Shown: piece by piece, positions 18,027 to 29,971 of the stretch | Position numbering within the stretch: the stretch's first letter is position 1 | Layout: every line of letters starts with the position of its first letter | Source: Promineifilum sp. | Lineage (GTDB): Bacteria > Chloroflexota > Anaerolineae > Promineifilales > Promineifilaceae | Length of the DNA: 64,000 bases | Direction of reading: 5' to 3' | Assembly: GCA_017983515.1 (NCBI GenBank) | Contig: JAGOBF010000015.1 | Span: 29,059 to 93,058, forward strand | Program-made: the position numbers and the translations under genes | The notes under the pieces: model-generated | The model's input: only the letters and a program-made list of their open reading frames with translations | Database searches by the model: none | Told to the model about the DNA's origin: nothing

Positions 18027-18789
18027 GGCTCTCGTCCGGCGTCATCCCGTCCTGGAGGCGCTGCGCGCCGGACGGCGGTCGTTCTACCGTCTGCACGTGG
18101 CCCGCGAGCGTGACGGCCGGGCTGAGGAACGGGAGCTGCGGCCGATCCTGGACGCGGCCCGCGCCGCCAATGTGCCCGTGGCGACCGACGACAAGCAGAC
18201 GCTCGACCGGCTGGCGCAGCGGCTGGGCGCAGACCCCCGGCATCAGGGCGTGCTGCTCGAAGTCGGCCCCTACCCCTATGCCGAGCCGGACGAGATGCTG
18301 GGGCTGGCCGAGCGGCGGGGCGAGAAGCCGCTGCTGTTGCTACTCGACCTGCTGCACGGGCCGCAGAACATCGGCGCGCTGTTGCGGACGGCCGAGGCCT
18401 GTGGCGTCCACGGCATTATCATGCAAGACCGGCGCGCGCCGGAGATCACGCCGGCCGTTGTGCAATATGCCGCCGGGGCCACGGAGCATCTGCTTATTGG
18501 TAAGGTGACCAATCTGGTGCAGACGATGCGCGGGCTGAAGGAGGCGGGGGTATGGCTGGCGGGACTGGATATGGACGAAGAGGCGGTTGAATTGGGCCGG
18601 ATCGATCTCGACCGGCCGCTGGGCGTCGTCGTCGGCCACGAGGGCGACGGGTTGCGCCGCCTCGTCAGCGAGCGCTGCGACTTCATCATTCGCCTGCCCA
18701 TGCGCGGACAAGTAGAATCCCTAAACGCGGCCGTTGCCGGTTCGATCCTTCTCTATGCCGCCTGGCAGGCGCGGGGGTTCCAACAATAG
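18001..18789 (+). CDS. rlmB: RlmB-type 23S rRNA 2'-O-methyltransferase (SpoU family)
   Basis: A 262-residue TrmH/SpoU methyltransferase with an N-terminal substrate-binding domain (RRHPVLEALRAGRRSF) and a knotted SPOUT domain. Motif 1 is NIGALLRTAEACGVHGIIM, motif 2 GVVVGHEGDGLRRLV and motif 3 RLPMRGQVESLNAAVAGSILLY. The family methylates G2251 of 23S rRNA or other nucleotides, and the exact target cannot be fixed from sequence. The ATG lies inside the end of cysS, implying coupled expression; cysS-rlmB is a common pair. Confidence 0.9.
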   Translation: MAPSGNSAEALVRRHPVLEALRAGRRSFYRLHVARERDGRAEERELRPILDAARAANVPVATDDKQTLDRLAQRLGADPRHQGVLLEVGPYPYAEPDEMLGLAERRGEKPLLLLLDLLHGPQNIGALLRTAEACGVHGIIMQDRRAPEITPAVVQYAAGATEHLLIGKVTNLVQTMRGLKEAGVWLAGLDMDEEAVELGRIDLDRPLGVVVGHEGDGLRRLVSERCDFIIRLPMRGQVESLNAAVAGSILLYAAWQARGFQQ

Positions 18790-18917
18790 TTCGTAGCCAG
18801 CGACTTCAGTCGCGTTATGGGGGCGAACTTATGTCGCCGGCGGCGCTGGAGCGCCTGGCTAGCAACAAAACAACGGCTATGCTCGAATTCTATTAAGAGA
18901 CACTGTCCGGTTCATCT

Positions 18918-20363
18918 ATGACAACCGGCATTGCGTATGTATTTATAATGACCGAGGCGATCTCCGTTCACAAGATGTCCGGCGCGCGCATCCCCACCGA
19001 TGTGGGCGAGTTCACCCTGTGTGTCTATCACAACAATCTGGACGGCAAGGAGCACCTGGCGCTTATCGCGCGGGAAGCAGGCCTGGGCGGCGCGGCCGAC
19101 GAACGCGATAACGGGACCGACCCGCCCATCCTGGTGCGCGTCCACTCAGAGTGTTTCACCGGTGACGTGCTGGGGTCCCGTCGCTGCGATTGCGGGCCGC
19201 AACTGGCGGCGGCCATGAGTCGTATCGCCGAAGAAGGACGCGGCATCATTCTCTATCTGCGCCAGGAGGGGCGGGGAATCGGCCTGCTGGAGAAACTGCG
19301 CGCCTATAATTTGCAGGATGTCGGCTACGACACCGTGGATGCCAACCTGCTTCTTGGCCATGAGCCTGATTTGCGCGACTATCGCATCGCCGCGGCCATC
19401 CTGAAAGATCTGGGCGTCGGCTCCTTGCGGCTGATGACCAATAACCCGGACAAGATCGCCGCGCTGGAACGCGAAGGGCTGATAGTCAGCGAGCGCATCC
19501 CGCTGGAGACGGCCGTCCACGCCGAAAATGCTTATTACCTCGATACCAAGGTGCGCCGGATGCGGCATCTGTTACAACTGGCCAGCCCTGAGGCCGGCGA
19601 CGCGCGGCCGGCCCGCTCGCTCTCCAGCGCGCCCAGGCCCGATCCGGTGCGGAAGAACGGCGAAACGGATAATGCGCTGGAGGAACTGTTCACGACCCGG
19701 CCCCAGGGCGACGGCCGCCCCTTCGTCACTCTCAGCTATGCCCAGAGTCTGGATGGTTCCATCGCCGCGCGGCGCGGCGAGCAGACGATCATTAGCGGGC
19801 CGGAGGCAGGTCGGCTCACCCACCGGCTGCGCGCTCACCACGACGCCATCCTGGTCGGCATCGGCACGGTCATCGCCGACGACCCGCAGTTGACGGTGCG
19901 CCTGGTGCGTGGGCCGGACCCGCAGCCGATTGTCGTCGATACCCGGCTGCGCTTTCCCACGTGGGCCAAGTTGTTGCGCGGCGAGCGGCGACCGTGGATC
20001 GCCACGACGGAGGCGGCCGACCCGGCCCGCCAAGCGGCGTTGGAGGCGGCCGGGGCGCGGGTGGTGCGGCTGCCGAGCGGGCCGAATGGTCTGGTCAGCT
20101 TGCCCGCGCTGCTGGACTTTCTGCACGGGCGCCACATCCGCAGCCTGATGGTGGAGGGCGGGGCCACGGTCATCAGCAACTTTCTAGCCGCACACCTGGC
20201 CGACCGGCTGGTGCTGACCATAGCGCCGATGATGTTGGGCGGTCTGAACGCCGTGGCCGACCTGGGCCGGCTCAACGGACAGGCGATGCCGCGTCTGGCG
20301 CGGCCGCACTATCAGGCGTTGGGCAAGGACGTGGTGATGTTCGGGGAGCTGGAGTGGGAGTGA
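18918..20363 (+). CDS. GTP cyclohydrolase II fused to RibD-type reductase domain
   Basis: A 481-residue riboflavin biosynthesis protein. Residues about 10-220 are GTP cyclohydrolase II, with the zinc Cys motif [32 protein letters not shown] and [11 protein letters not shown]. Residues about 265-481 are the RibD C-terminal reductase domain ([45 protein letters not shown]). The RibB and RibD-deaminase domains are absent. The fused activities are steps 1 and 3 of the pathway, so the deaminase must come from elsewhere. Starts at 18918 or 18948 are both possible. No FMN riboswitch is visible upstream. Confidence 0.9.
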   Translation: MTTGIAYVFIMTEAISVHKMSGARIPTDVGEFTLCVYHNNLDGKEHLALIAREAGLGGAADERDNGTDPPILVRVHSECFTGDVLGSRRCDCGPQLAAAMSRIAEEGRGIILYLRQEGRGIGLLEKLRAYNLQDVGYDTVDANLLLGHEPDLRDYRIAAAILKDLGVGSLRLMTNNPDKIAALEREGLIVSERIPLETAVHAENAYYLDTKVRRMRHLLQLASPEAGDARPARSLSSAPRPDPVRKNGETDNALEELFTTRPQGDGRPFVTLSYAQSLDGSIAARRGEQTIISGPEAGRLTHRLRAHHDAILVGIGTVIADDPQLTVRLVRGPDPQPIVVDTRLRFPTWAKLLRGERRPWIATTEAADPARQAALEAAGARVVRLPSGPNGLVSLPALLDFLHGRHIRSLMVEGGATVISNFLAAHLADRLVLTIAPMMLGGLNAVADLGRLNGQAMPRLARPHYQALGKDVVMFGELEWE

Positions 20364-20421
20364 GCTGGCCTGGCTGGTCGGGATGAGGGGCGGAACGGCG
20401 GTTCATGAAGGAGCTATTTTG

Positions 20422-20943
20422 ATGACCCATCCACTAGTCGGCCAACTGCGTTTCACGCGCGGCGAATTCATTCGGGCCGTCAAGGGGGTCAGTGACGAAG
20501 ACGGCCGGAAGCGCTTCCTGCCGATGAACTGCCTGGCCTGGAATGTCGGCCATCTGGCCTGGCAGGAGCAACGCTACTTTCTTGCTTATGGCTCGGCGCA
20601 ACGTCTGTTATTGCCGGAGATCGACCGGGAGTTTACTTATGGCGCGCCGGGCAGCACGCCGGCGCTGAAGGCCATGCTGGCCGCCTGGAAGACGATCACT
20701 GCGGCGGCCGATCCGTGGCTGGAGACGTTGACGACGGAGATGCTGACGCAAAACGTGATTAGCAACGGCCAGCCCCTGGCCCGAACCTATGGCAATCTGT
20801 TGCAGCGGGTGATCTATCACTACTGGTATCACACTGGCGAAAATATGGCCGTCCGGCAGTTGCTGGGCCACGAGCGGCTGCCGGTGTTTGTGGGCAATAT
20901 CGACGACAAGGCCCCCTATCGGCCGGAGCGAAAAACTGAATGA
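20422..20943 (+). CDS. DinB-family protein
   Basis: A 173-residue four-helix-bundle protein of the DinB/YfiT-like metalloenzyme superfamily. The metal-ligand His positions are visible in AWNVGHLAWQEQRYF and YHYWYHTGEN. Many members are thiol-dependent transferases, but the substrate is unknown. The ATG at 20422 has a good aaggag site; the 13-residue extension of the longer frame is not protein-like. Its stop overlaps the next start (ATGA). Confidence 0.8.
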   Translation: MTHPLVGQLRFTRGEFIRAVKGVSDEDGRKRFLPMNCLAWNVGHLAWQEQRYFLAYGSAQRLLLPEIDREFTYGAPGSTPALKAMLAAWKTITAAADPWLETLTTEMLTQNVISNGQPLARTYGNLLQRVIYHYWYHTGENMAVRQLLGHERLPVFVGNIDDKAPYRPERKTE

Positions 20944-21152
20944 CGGCGTACGGCATCAATACCAATTATCTGCTTATCCAGTGCGTCCCCGTGCTGCTTT
21001 GGCTGCTGCTCTCCTTGTTCGTCCTTTTCCGGTTGCGCGAACGGGCGTTGTCGGAGACAGCGAAAGCGATCTGGGCCGTTTTCATCGTCGTCGTGCCGTT
21101 TTTCGGCGCGTTGGCTTTCCTGATTGTGCGGCCGGGGAGTCGCTCGAACTAA
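20940..21152 (+). CDS. Small PLDc_N-like two-TM protein
   Basis: A 70-residue protein with two membrane segments (about 10-30 and 44-64) separated by RLRERALSETAKAIWA. It resembles the PLD nuclease N-terminal (PLDc_N) small membrane family. Its ATG overlaps the DinB stop, so it is translated from the same mRNA. Function unknown. Confidence 0.7.
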   Translation: MTAYGINTNYLLIQCVPVLLWLLLSLFVLFRLRERALSETAKAIWAVFIVVVPFFGALAFLIVRPGSRSN

Positions 21153-21316
21153 TTAAACCGTTGCGACGTGCTGCACGGAGTGCGTCGCACCGACCTTGCT
21201 GATTAAGCAGACTTAGCCGGCCGGCCGTGCCCTTCATCGGGAACATCTCCAGCAGGGGGAAGGCGAGAGAGGCGGCCGACCACAAAGCACGGAAGGGGCG
21301 GCACAAGTTTGCCATG

Positions 21317-21347
21317 ATTGGTTATGTTGTCCTACAATATGACCAAT
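21317..21347. promoter_or_regulatory. ATTGGTTATGTT/AATATGACCAAT operator-like inverted repeat
   Basis: Two 12-base arms match at 10 positions around a 7-base spacer. The right arm overlaps a possible -10 element TACAAT (21333-21338). It lies about 184 bases before the PLP-enzyme start. A regulator binding site is a reasonable inference. Confidence 0.4.
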
Positions 21348-21407
21348 AATGACATATTGCACCCAAACGAGTGACAAACGTCAATCGTTGACCGTTGGTG
21401 TCCGGGA

Positions 21408-21413
21408 TATACT
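21408..21413 (+). promoter_or_regulatory. -10 element before the PLP-enzyme gene
   Basis: TATACT lies about 118 bases before the ATG. TTGACC at 21388-21393 is only 14 bases away. The same TTGACC-14-TACAAT layout occurs before the PAP2 gene (60195-60220). Confidence 0.4.
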
Positions 21414-21530
21414 GGGGAAGATGGGCTAATCACTGGGTTGGCGGGGTTGGCGAAGGCAGGCCCGGCCGTCACGCACCCTGATTAGCTCCGCTTGCCCACC
21501 ATTTCAGCGAAATCGCCTGAGGAGAAAACC

Positions 21531-23003
21531 ATGATCGATCTGTCCATTCACGAAGCGGCCCTTGAACGCACGATTCAACGCGCCCGCGAGCAGAACATTA
21601 TCATCCCCACCTATGCCCAGCAGCGCAACCCGGAGCTGATCCCCGATGCGATCAAACGCGAACTGAGCGAAGTGGGTTTGTGGGACCTGAACCCGGTCAA
21701 CCTGTTCCGTATCACCTGGCGCAATGAGCCGGTGGTGAAGGGCGGCGGGTATGGCGATGTGAACTACCTTGAATTGCCGAAGGCGATCACCGGCGTCGAT
21801 GCACGTATCGTCCTCATCGTCGGCAAGTGGTTTCCCACGGGCGCGCACAAGGTAGGGGCGGCCTATGGCTGCCTCGTGCCGCGGCTGGTGACCGGCCAGT
21901 TCGACCCGACGACGCAGAAGGCCGTCTGGCCCAGCACGGGCAACTATTGCCGCGGTGGGGCCTATGACTCCCGCCTGCTGGGCTGCGAGTCGATCGCCAT
22001 CCTGCCGGAAGGCATGAGCCGCGAACGCTTCGAGTGGCTGGAAAACGTGGCGGACGAGATTATTCGCACGCCCGGCACGGAGAGCAACGTCAAAGAGATC
22101 TTCGACAAGTGCTGGGAGCTGCGCCGGTCGGGGCAAGACCTGGTCATCTTCAACCAGTTCGACGAGATGGGCAACTACCTGTGGCACTATAGCGTCACCG
22201 GGCCGGCCATGCACGAGGTGTTGAAGTCGGTCATGGGGCCGGAGTCGGTCTATCGCGGCATGGCCTCGGCTACCGGCTCGGGCGGGACGATTGCCGCCGG
22301 CGATTATCTGAAGGAACAATTCCCCTATAGCAAGATTTGCGCCAGCGAGGCGTTGCAGTGCCCGACGCTGCTCAACAACGGCTTCGGCGCGCACCGCATC
22401 GAGGGCATCGGCGACAAACACGTGCCGTGGGTCCATAACGTCAAGAATACCGACATGGTCGTCGCCATCGACGACGAGGCCACTATCGCCATCATGCGGC
22501 TGTTCAATGAGGAGTGCGGGCGGGAGTACCTGGCCGAGCAGGGTGTGTCGCCGGCGCTGATCGAGCAGTTGCCGCTGCTGGGTATTTCCGGCATTGGCAA
22601 TGTATTGTCGGCGATCAAGATGGCCAAGTATTACGAGATGGGGCCGGATGACATCCTCATGACTATCGCCACGGACTCGATGGAGATGTACCAGAGCCGC
22701 GTGGAAGAGACGCGCGACGAGGCGGGGCCGCTGTCGATGCTGGACGCGGCCGGCATCTACCACCGCTATCTGCTGGGTGAGCGCACCGACAATCTGTTGG
22801 AGCTGACCTACACCGAGCGCAAGCGCATCCACAATCTGAAGTACTACACCTGGATCGAGCAGCAGGGCAAGACGTCGGAAGAACTCGATGCCCAGTGGTA
22901 TGATCCGGCCTACTGGACGAATCTGCACGGGATGGATAAAGAGATAGACGTGCTGATCGAGAAGTTTAATGAGCGGGTGGGGTTGCTGGCGGAAATGAAT
23001 TAG
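21531..23003 (+). CDS. Fold-type II PLP-dependent enzyme (cysteine synthase/threonine synthase superfamily)
   Basis: A 490-residue cytoplasmic PLP enzyme. The Schiff-base Lys is in PTGAHKVGAAYG (near 107), and a phosphate-binding Gly loop is ATGSGGTIAAGDYLKE. HRIEGIGDKHVPWVHN resembles the region after the loop in cysteine synthases. At 490 residues it is longer than typical CysK or TrpB. The C-terminus (YTERKRIHNLKYYTWIEQQG) looks family-specific. The start at 21531 follows GAGGAG at 6 bases. The reaction cannot be assigned: tryptophan synthase beta is unlikely because the usual TrpB surroundings differ. Confidence 0.85.
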   Translation: MIDLSIHEAALERTIQRAREQNIIIPTYAQQRNPELIPDAIKRELSEVGLWDLNPVNLFRITWRNEPVVKGGGYGDVNYLELPKAITGVDARIVLIVGKWFPTGAHKVGAAYGCLVPRLVTGQFDPTTQKAVWPSTGNYCRGGAYDSRLLGCESIAILPEGMSRERFEWLENVADEIIRTPGTESNVKEIFDKCWELRRSGQDLVIFNQFDEMGNYLWHYSVTGPAMHEVLKSVMGPESVYRGMASATGSGGTIAAGDYLKEQFPYSKICASEALQCPTLLNNGFGAHRIEGIGDKHVPWVHNVKNTDMVVAIDDEATIAIMRLFNEECGREYLAEQGVSPALIEQLPLLGISGIGNVLSAIKMAKYYEMGPDDILMTIATDSMEMYQSRVEETRDEAGPLSMLDAAGIYHRYLLGERTDNLLELTYTERKRIHNLKYYTWIEQQGKTSEELDAQWYDPAYWTNLHGMDKEIDVLIEKFNERVGLLAEMN

Positions 23004-23034
23004 ACTGATCTTGTGGGGCGACGCGTGTTCTGAA

Positions 23035-23097
23035 GTGCGCCGCTCGTGGGAGCACAGGCTGCTCGCACGGGCGGCGACACGACAGGCGTTTTTTGAG
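23035..23097 (+). terminator. Hairpin and T-run after the PLP-enzyme gene
   Basis: GCCGC (about 23039-23043) and GTG can pair with CAC and GCGGC (about 23066-23074) around an inner cacaggctgctc loop. TTTTTT follows at about 23089-23094. The T-run is some distance from the stem, so efficiency is uncertain. Confidence 0.35.
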
Positions 23098-23129
23098 TAG
23101 AATAGAGAGACTTGTGGAGGAAGCGCTAA

Positions 23130-25422
<2,293 letters not shown>

Positions 25423-25426
<4 letters not shown>

Positions 25427-26085
25427 AACCATTCAACCGGCTACTCATGATTATCGTGTGGCCGGCGGTGGTGGGCCTGTGCGCTTGCGCGCGGGGCGGC
25501 GGGGAGGCTGCGCCCACCCTCGCGCCGACGGCTCTTGTAGCGACGACCCGGCCGACAATCGCCGCCACGCGCCCCGTGCCGGCGGCTACACTTGTCCCGG
25601 CGACGGCCACGGTCACCATGCTGCCTTCTCCTACCCCCTGCCGGCTGCTCGTGCAACCGGCCCTGAGTGACGCCTGGAACGCCGATGAACTGGGCTGCGC
25701 CATCACGCCCGGCGCTGCGACCGTCAGCACGGCCTATGCGCCTTTCGCGGGCGGGCAGATGCTATGGCGGGGCGACACCGACATGATCTACGTCCTGTAT
25801 CAGGATGGAACCTGGGCGAGCTATCCCAATGCGTGGCAGTCGGGCGATCCCGAATTCAGCTGCGGCGAGGCCGACCCGCTGACGACGCCCGTTCGCGGCT
25901 TCGGCCGGGTATGGTGCGATCATCCGGAGGTGCGCGAGGCGTTGGGCGCGGCGACGGCGGCCGAGATCGGCGACGGCGCATCCGCTGTGCAGGACTTCAT
26001 CAACGGGGCGATCCTCGTCGCGCCGTTCGGCCGTCCTTTCGTCTTCGTGGGCGAGGACGGTGTGTGGCGGCAGTTGGATGAATGA
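25423..26085 (+). CDS. Putative lipoprotein cotranslated with galK
   Basis: A 220-residue secreted protein. An N-terminal basic/hydrophobic signal ends in a lipobox-like VVGLCAC (Cys near 21-23), followed by a Thr/Pro/Ala-rich linker (about 30-75) and a compact domain with four Cys and many aromatic residues (YVLYQDGTWASYPNAW). No enzyme family is recognised. The ATG overlaps the galK stop (ATGA), so it belongs to the gal operon. A sugar-binding or sensor role is only a guess from that context. Confidence 0.7.
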
Positions 26086-26106
26086 AGACGGCGGGACACC
26101 CTTAGG

Positions 26107-26610
26107 TCAATCGACGGTCATCAGCAACGCTTGCCACCACGCTTCCGCCTCATCCTCTACCGCATAGCCGGGGACCATTTCGCGCAGGGTGATGGGCTTG
26201 ACCGGCTGGTCGTTCGTGCGCTCCAGGATGGGGATGAGCGTCCCGGCCGCATGGTACGGCTTCTGCCGCTCGACGTAGGCCATGACGTGGGGCATGCGTT
26301 TGCCGTCAAGGGTGAGCACGCCGTATTCCTCGGCCCATTGCAGGGGATCCATCGGCGAGAGGCGATTGAATCGGGCGGCGGCGGCGTTCTTGAGCTGGGC
26401 CACAAAGGCGGCTACGGACAGCCAGGGCAGGATGCCGGCGACGACGTGGACGTGGGTGGCCGTGCCATTGAGGGCGAAGATGAGGCCGTCCAATTCGACT
26501 GCTTTCCAGCGGATGGCGTCATAGACAATCGGCTCGACGCGCGCGGTCAGCAACGGCTCTTCGCGGTAAGTTGACCAGACCAGATGGTAATACAGTTGAG
26601 CGTAGGACAT
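26107..26610 (-). CDS. Y1 (IS200/RAYT-like) transposase-family protein
   Basis: A 167-residue protein of the Tnp_Y1 fold. It starts MSYAQLYYHLVWSTYREEP, has the HUH motif in THVHVVAGI (near 67-74), and carries a candidate catalytic Tyr in VMAYVERQKPYHA. Such single-copy domesticated relatives (RAYTs) process REP-like palindromes. The start has AGGAGG five bases upstream. No flanking inverted repeats or target duplications are seen, so it is probably not a mobile IS copy. It is divergent from the kinase gene. Confidence 0.8.
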   Translation of the reverse strand: MSYAQLYYHLVWSTYREEPLLTARVEPIVYDAIRWKAVELDGLIFALNGTATHVHVVAGILPWLSVAAFVAQLKNAAAARFNRLSPMDPLQWAEEYGVLTLDGKRMPHVMAYVERQKPYHAAGTLIPILERTNDQPVKPITLREMVPGYAVEDEAEAWWQALLMTVD

Positions 26611-26773
26611 TGAGCCTCCTGCACAACGGATGATAATTCTATTATATGGACAACTGTTTCAATTTATATTTCACTTGAACGTCGTGCCGGATTCTTATCC
26701 GGCGGCCGGGGAGGTGCGGGTCAGGGAACCGCTACTCCAGGGGATTGATTTGCCTCTGCGGCCAACGTGGGCG

Positions 26774-28165
26774 ATGATTGTCGGCATGATCCAACCAGGC
26801 CGGGAAATCGAGAACTATCGCATCGACGGGGTTATCGGCGAGGGTGGCATGGGCACCATCTATCGCGCTACTGACGTCAACCTGATGCGGCCGGTGGCGG
26901 TCAAGGTGATGCACGCCGAGTTGGCCGAGGATCCCGCCTTCCAGGGGCGTTTTCTGCAGGAAGCTCGGGCCGCGGCCCGCCTCGACCATCCTTCTATTGT
27001 GCGCGTCTACCACTTTGGGCGCGAGGGCGGATTGCTCTACATCGTCATGGAGCTGATCGATGGCCTGAGTCTGGGAGCCTATCTGCGGCGGTTGGCCGGC
27101 CTTAAGCAGGTGGTGCGTCTGGAAGAGACGTTGGCGCTGGTGGCCCAGGCGGCCGACGCGCTGGGCTATGCCCATCGTCAGGGGGTCATCCACCGCGATG
27201 TGAAGCCCGACAATATCCTCATCAAGCGGCTCGACCGGGCCGATCGGCCGGGCGACCCGCCGCTGCGGGCCATGGTCACTGACTTCGGGCTGGCCCGGCT
27301 GCTGGGAGCGGACGCCGACACCCAGGCCGGGCTGCTGATGGGCACACTGCCCTATATGTCGCCGGAGCAGGTGCTGGACAGGCCGGTCGACGGCCGCTCC
27401 GACATCTATTCGCTGGGCGTGGTGCTCTACCAACTGGCGACGGGCAGGCTGCCGCTGGACATTCGCTCGCCGGAAGGGGCGATGCAGGCCCACCAGTATG
27501 AGACGGTGCCGCCGCCGCGGGCCGTGGCCCCCGGCGTGCCGGCGGCGGTCGAGATGATCATCCTGCGGGCGTTGCACCGCCAGCCGGAGCAGCGCTATCA
27601 GTCGGCCGAGGAGCTGGCCGCCGATTTGCGCCGCGCGGCCGGGGGACTGGGCGACGAAGAAGCGGCGACCTTCGCCGAAGATAGCGACTCGACCATCGTC
27701 AGCATCGTGACTGCCTTTCCGACCCCGGCGCGGCGGCTGGAGTGGGACATGCGGCCGCGCGCGTTGCGCGGCGAGGGCATATGCCGCGTGCTGTTACGCA
27801 ACCAATCGCCGGTGATGCAGACAGTGGGGCTGACGGTGGAGACGCCGCAAGGCGGGCTGTACGTGGATGCGGCGCAGAAACAGATCACGCTGGCACCGGG
27901 GCAGCAGGGAGTGGTCGATTTCTATCTGCAGCCGATGAAGCAGCGGTCGGTGGGGCGGGCCAAAGCGTGGCCGTTCGTCGTGCGCGTCTCCCCCTCGACG
28001 ACGATGGGCCCAGCGGCGGACAGAATGGACGGACAGCTGACAGTTGCGCCGCCGATCCCGCTGTGGCTGGCGGGGCTGCTGCTGGCGCTGTTGCTGCTCG
28101 TTTGTGGGTTGGCGACGTGGGCGCTGACGGCTCTGCCGTTCCTCAATGGGCTGATTTCCGGCTAG
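26774..28165 (+). CDS. Membrane-anchored Ser/Thr protein kinase
   Basis: A 463-residue Hanks-type kinase. The Gly-rich loop is GEGGMGTIYRATD, the catalytic Lys is in VAVKVMHAE, the catalytic loop is HRDVKPDNIL and the activation segment DFGLARLLG. An Ig/CARDB-like beta domain (about 320-425, RVLLRNQSPVMQTVGLTVET) and a single C-terminal membrane segment (LWLAGLLLALLLLVCGLATWA) follow. Unlike PASTA kinases, the extra domain precedes the TM and so may be cytoplasmic. The start is 26774 or 26786; the longer frame from 26630 overlaps a promoter-like TATTAT. Confidence 0.88.
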   Translation: MIVGMIQPGREIENYRIDGVIGEGGMGTIYRATDVNLMRPVAVKVMHAELAEDPAFQGRFLQEARAAARLDHPSIVRVYHFGREGGLLYIVMELIDGLSLGAYLRRLAGLKQVVRLEETLALVAQAADALGYAHRQGVIHRDVKPDNILIKRLDRADRPGDPPLRAMVTDFGLARLLGADADTQAGLLMGTLPYMSPEQVLDRPVDGRSDIYSLGVVLYQLATGRLPLDIRSPEGAMQAHQYETVPPPRAVAPGVPAAVEMIILRALHRQPEQRYQSAEELAADLRRAAGGLGDEEAATFAEDSDSTIVSIVTAFPTPARRLEWDMRPRALRGEGICRVLLRNQSPVMQTVGLTVETPQGGLYVDAAQKQITLAPGQQGVVDFYLQPMKQRSVGRAKAWPFVVRVSPSTTMGPAADRMDGQLTVAPPIPLWLAGLLLALLLLVCGLATWALTALPFLNGLISG

Positions 28166-28197
28166 ACCTCAGAGGTCTTCGAAGACCTCTGAGGTCT
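28164..28197. terminator. Perfect 34-base palindrome between convergent genes
   Basis: A perfect self-complementary sequence built from AGACCTCAGAGGTCTTC and its complement. It starts on the last bases of the kinase stop codon and ends 6 bases before the acyl-CoA synthetase stop. It can act as a bidirectional terminator. It belongs to the AGACCTC repeat family also present at 31413-31454 and 36602-36637. Confidence 0.75.
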
Positions 28198-28202
28198 GGA
28201 AG

Positions 28203-29747
28203 CTAGCGCAGTTCGCGCTTCAGGATTTTGCCCGTGGCCGTCATGGGCAGTGATTCGCGGATCTCGATGAGGCGAGGGTATTTGTAGCCGGCCATGCAGT
28301 CGCGGCACCAGTCGATCAGCTCGTCTTCGCCGGCCGTCTGCCCCGGCTTCAGGATGATGTAGGCCTTCACTTCCTCACCGTGGCTGTCGTGGGGCACGCC
28401 GACGACGGCGGCCAGACTGACCGCCGGGTGGGTCATCATCACCTCTTCGATCTCGCGCGGGTAGACGTTGAAGCCGCCGCGAATGATCATGTCCTTCACC
28501 CGGTCGGTGATGAAGTAATAGCCGTCTTCGTCCATGCGGGCCAGGTCGCCGGTGTGGAACCAGCCGCCGCGCATCGCGTCGGCCGTGGCTTCCGGCTTGT
28601 TATAGTAGCCCTTCATGACGTTGTGGCCCTTGAGGACGATCTCGCCCATCTCGCCGGGGGCGACGTCGCTATCCAGTGGATCGACCAGGCGCACCTGTAC
28701 GCCCCACACGGGCAAGCCGATGGAGCCGGGCTTGGCCGGGCGGTCGAGGCGATTGAACGTGGCGATGGGGCTGGTCTCCGACAGGCCATAGCCCTCCAGA
28801 ATTTGCACGCCGAATTTTTCGCCGAAAGCGCGCAGCACCTCGACCGGCATGGCCGAGCCGCCGGACACGGCCAGCCTCAGATTAGCGGCGATCTTGGCCA
28901 GGTCGAACTTTTCCGGCTGGGGATGGTTGAGCATGGCCCAGTACATTGTGGGCACGCCGGCGAAGATCGTCACGTTGTCGCGCTCCATGATGCTGAGGGC
29001 GGTATCGGGGTCGAAGCGCGGCAGCAGGCTGATGGCCGATCGATTGTAGAAGCCGGCGTTCATCTGCACCGTCTGGCCGAAGGAATGGAACAGGGGCAGC
29101 GCGACCAGATGCACGTCGTCCTGCCCGGCGAGGTACATGGTGTCGGACAGGCGGGCGTTGAGCAGCATGTTGCTGTGCGACAGCTCCGCGCCCTTGGGGC
29201 TGCCGGTGGTGCCGCTGGTGTAGAGGATGACGGCCGTGTCGTCGGGACGAGTCCCAACGGTGTCGAACGTGGGCGGGCGGCCGTACATCAGGCGGCCCAG
29301 CGTGTTCGTGCCCTCGATGGGCGACGGCCCGGCCGGGTCGGCGGTGATCATGAAGAAATGCTCGCAGGCCGGCGTCTGTTGGAAGCCTTCATAGCCGAAC
29401 TGGCCCATGGGCAGGTCGGGCGTGCCCTGGAAGCAGAAGTAGGCCTTGGCGTCGGAGTCGGCCAGGTGGTAGGCAATTTCGCGACCTTTCAGCAGGACAT
29501 TGAGCGGTACGACGACCGCGCCAGCCTTCAGGATGCCGTAGTAGACGATGGGGAAGAAGGGCAGGTTGGGACAGGTGAGGGCCACCTTGTCGCCGGGTTT
29601 GATGCCGCTGTTCACCAGTCCGCCGGCGACCTGGTTGGCGGCGGCATTGACGGCGGCGTAGCTGAGCTTTAGATCGTTGAAGATGACGGCGGTGGCGGCC
29701 GGCGCTTCGCGGGCGCTGTCTTCCAGCAGGACGGCTAGGTTAAGCAT
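28203..29747 (-). CDS. Acyl-CoA synthetase (AMP-forming, FadD-like)
   Basis: A 514-residue ANL-superfamily enzyme that activates a carboxylic acid with ATP and CoA. The P-loop is [20 protein letters not shown] (near 175-194), the A5 motif GYGLSETSP, the A7-A8 region [19 protein letters not shown] and the C-terminal catalytic Lys in [12 protein letters not shown]. Long-chain substrates are likely from the overall pattern but not proven. GGAGAT precedes the ATG. No beta-oxidation genes lie next to it. Confidence 0.92.
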   Translation of the reverse strand: MLNLAVLLEDSAREAPAATAVIFNDLKLSYAAVNAAANQVAGGLVNSGIKPGDKVALTCPNLPFFPIVYYGILKAGAVVVPLNVLLKGREIAYHLADSDAKAYFCFQGTPDLPMGQFGYEGFQQTPACEHFFMITADPAGPSPIEGTNTLGRLMYGRPPTFDTVGTRPDDTAVILYTSGTTGSPKGAELSHSNMLLNARLSDTMYLAGQDDVHLVALPLFHSFGQTVQMNAGFYNRSAISLLPRFDPDTALSIMERDNVTIFAGVPTMYWAMLNHPQPEKFDLAKIAANLRLAVSGGSAMPVEVLRAFGEKFGVQILEGYGLSETSPIATFNRLDRPAKPGSIGLPVWGVQVRLVDPLDSDVAPGEMGEIVLKGHNVMKGYYNKPEATADAMRGGWFHTGDLARMDEDGYYFITDRVKDMIIRGGFNVYPREIEEVMMTHPAVSLAAVVGVPHDSHGEEVKAYIILKPGQTAGEDELIDWCRDCMAGYKYPRLIEIRESLPMTATGKILKRELR

Positions 29748-29971
29748 TTTATCTCCTTGAACGGCTCACAGATTTCAGGGATGACAAGGACTATCAAGAG
29801 GGATTATCCACGGATTTCGCAGATGGTACAGATTTTTGAGAGGTTTTTTTCGCAGTTTTCGCAGCTTGGCAAGAGGTGTCGGCGCGGATAATGGGTCTGC
29901 GGCTTCCGGCTGATTCAGGACCGAACAATCGAGGGTATAATGGCGACATCCCAGGGAGAACTGTTTGCTCA
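29748..29971. repeat. Divergent gap rich in cacagattt-type repeats
   Basis: Contains ctcacagatttcagggatg, ccacggatttcgcagatgg, acagatttttgag and cgcagttttcgcagc in short order (29765-29866), the densest cluster of this repeat family in the window. The CPBP promoter lies at 29936-29941. Confidence 0.5.
29936..29941 (+). promoter_or_regulatory. -10 element of the CPBP protease gene
   Basis: TATAAT, 31 bases before the ATG at 29972. The -35 region is weak. Confidence 0.45.

Larger units (their letters stand above)
21153..21530. other. 378-base gap with operator-like palindrome and promoter
   Basis: No gene is seen. The left part is unremarkable GC-rich sequence. The right half is AT-richer and holds an imperfect inverted repeat at 21317-21347 and a TATACT element at 21408-21413. 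Confidence 0.5.

Noticed and set aside
18790..18917. FMN riboswitch before the riboflavin gene
   Set aside because: None of the conserved FMN aptamer segments is present; only a gtagccag/ctggctagc inverted repeat is seen.
21531..23003. Tryptophan synthase beta chain
   Set aside because: It has a fold-type II Lys motif, but the rest fits cysteine/threonine-synthase relatives better, and no trp genes are near.
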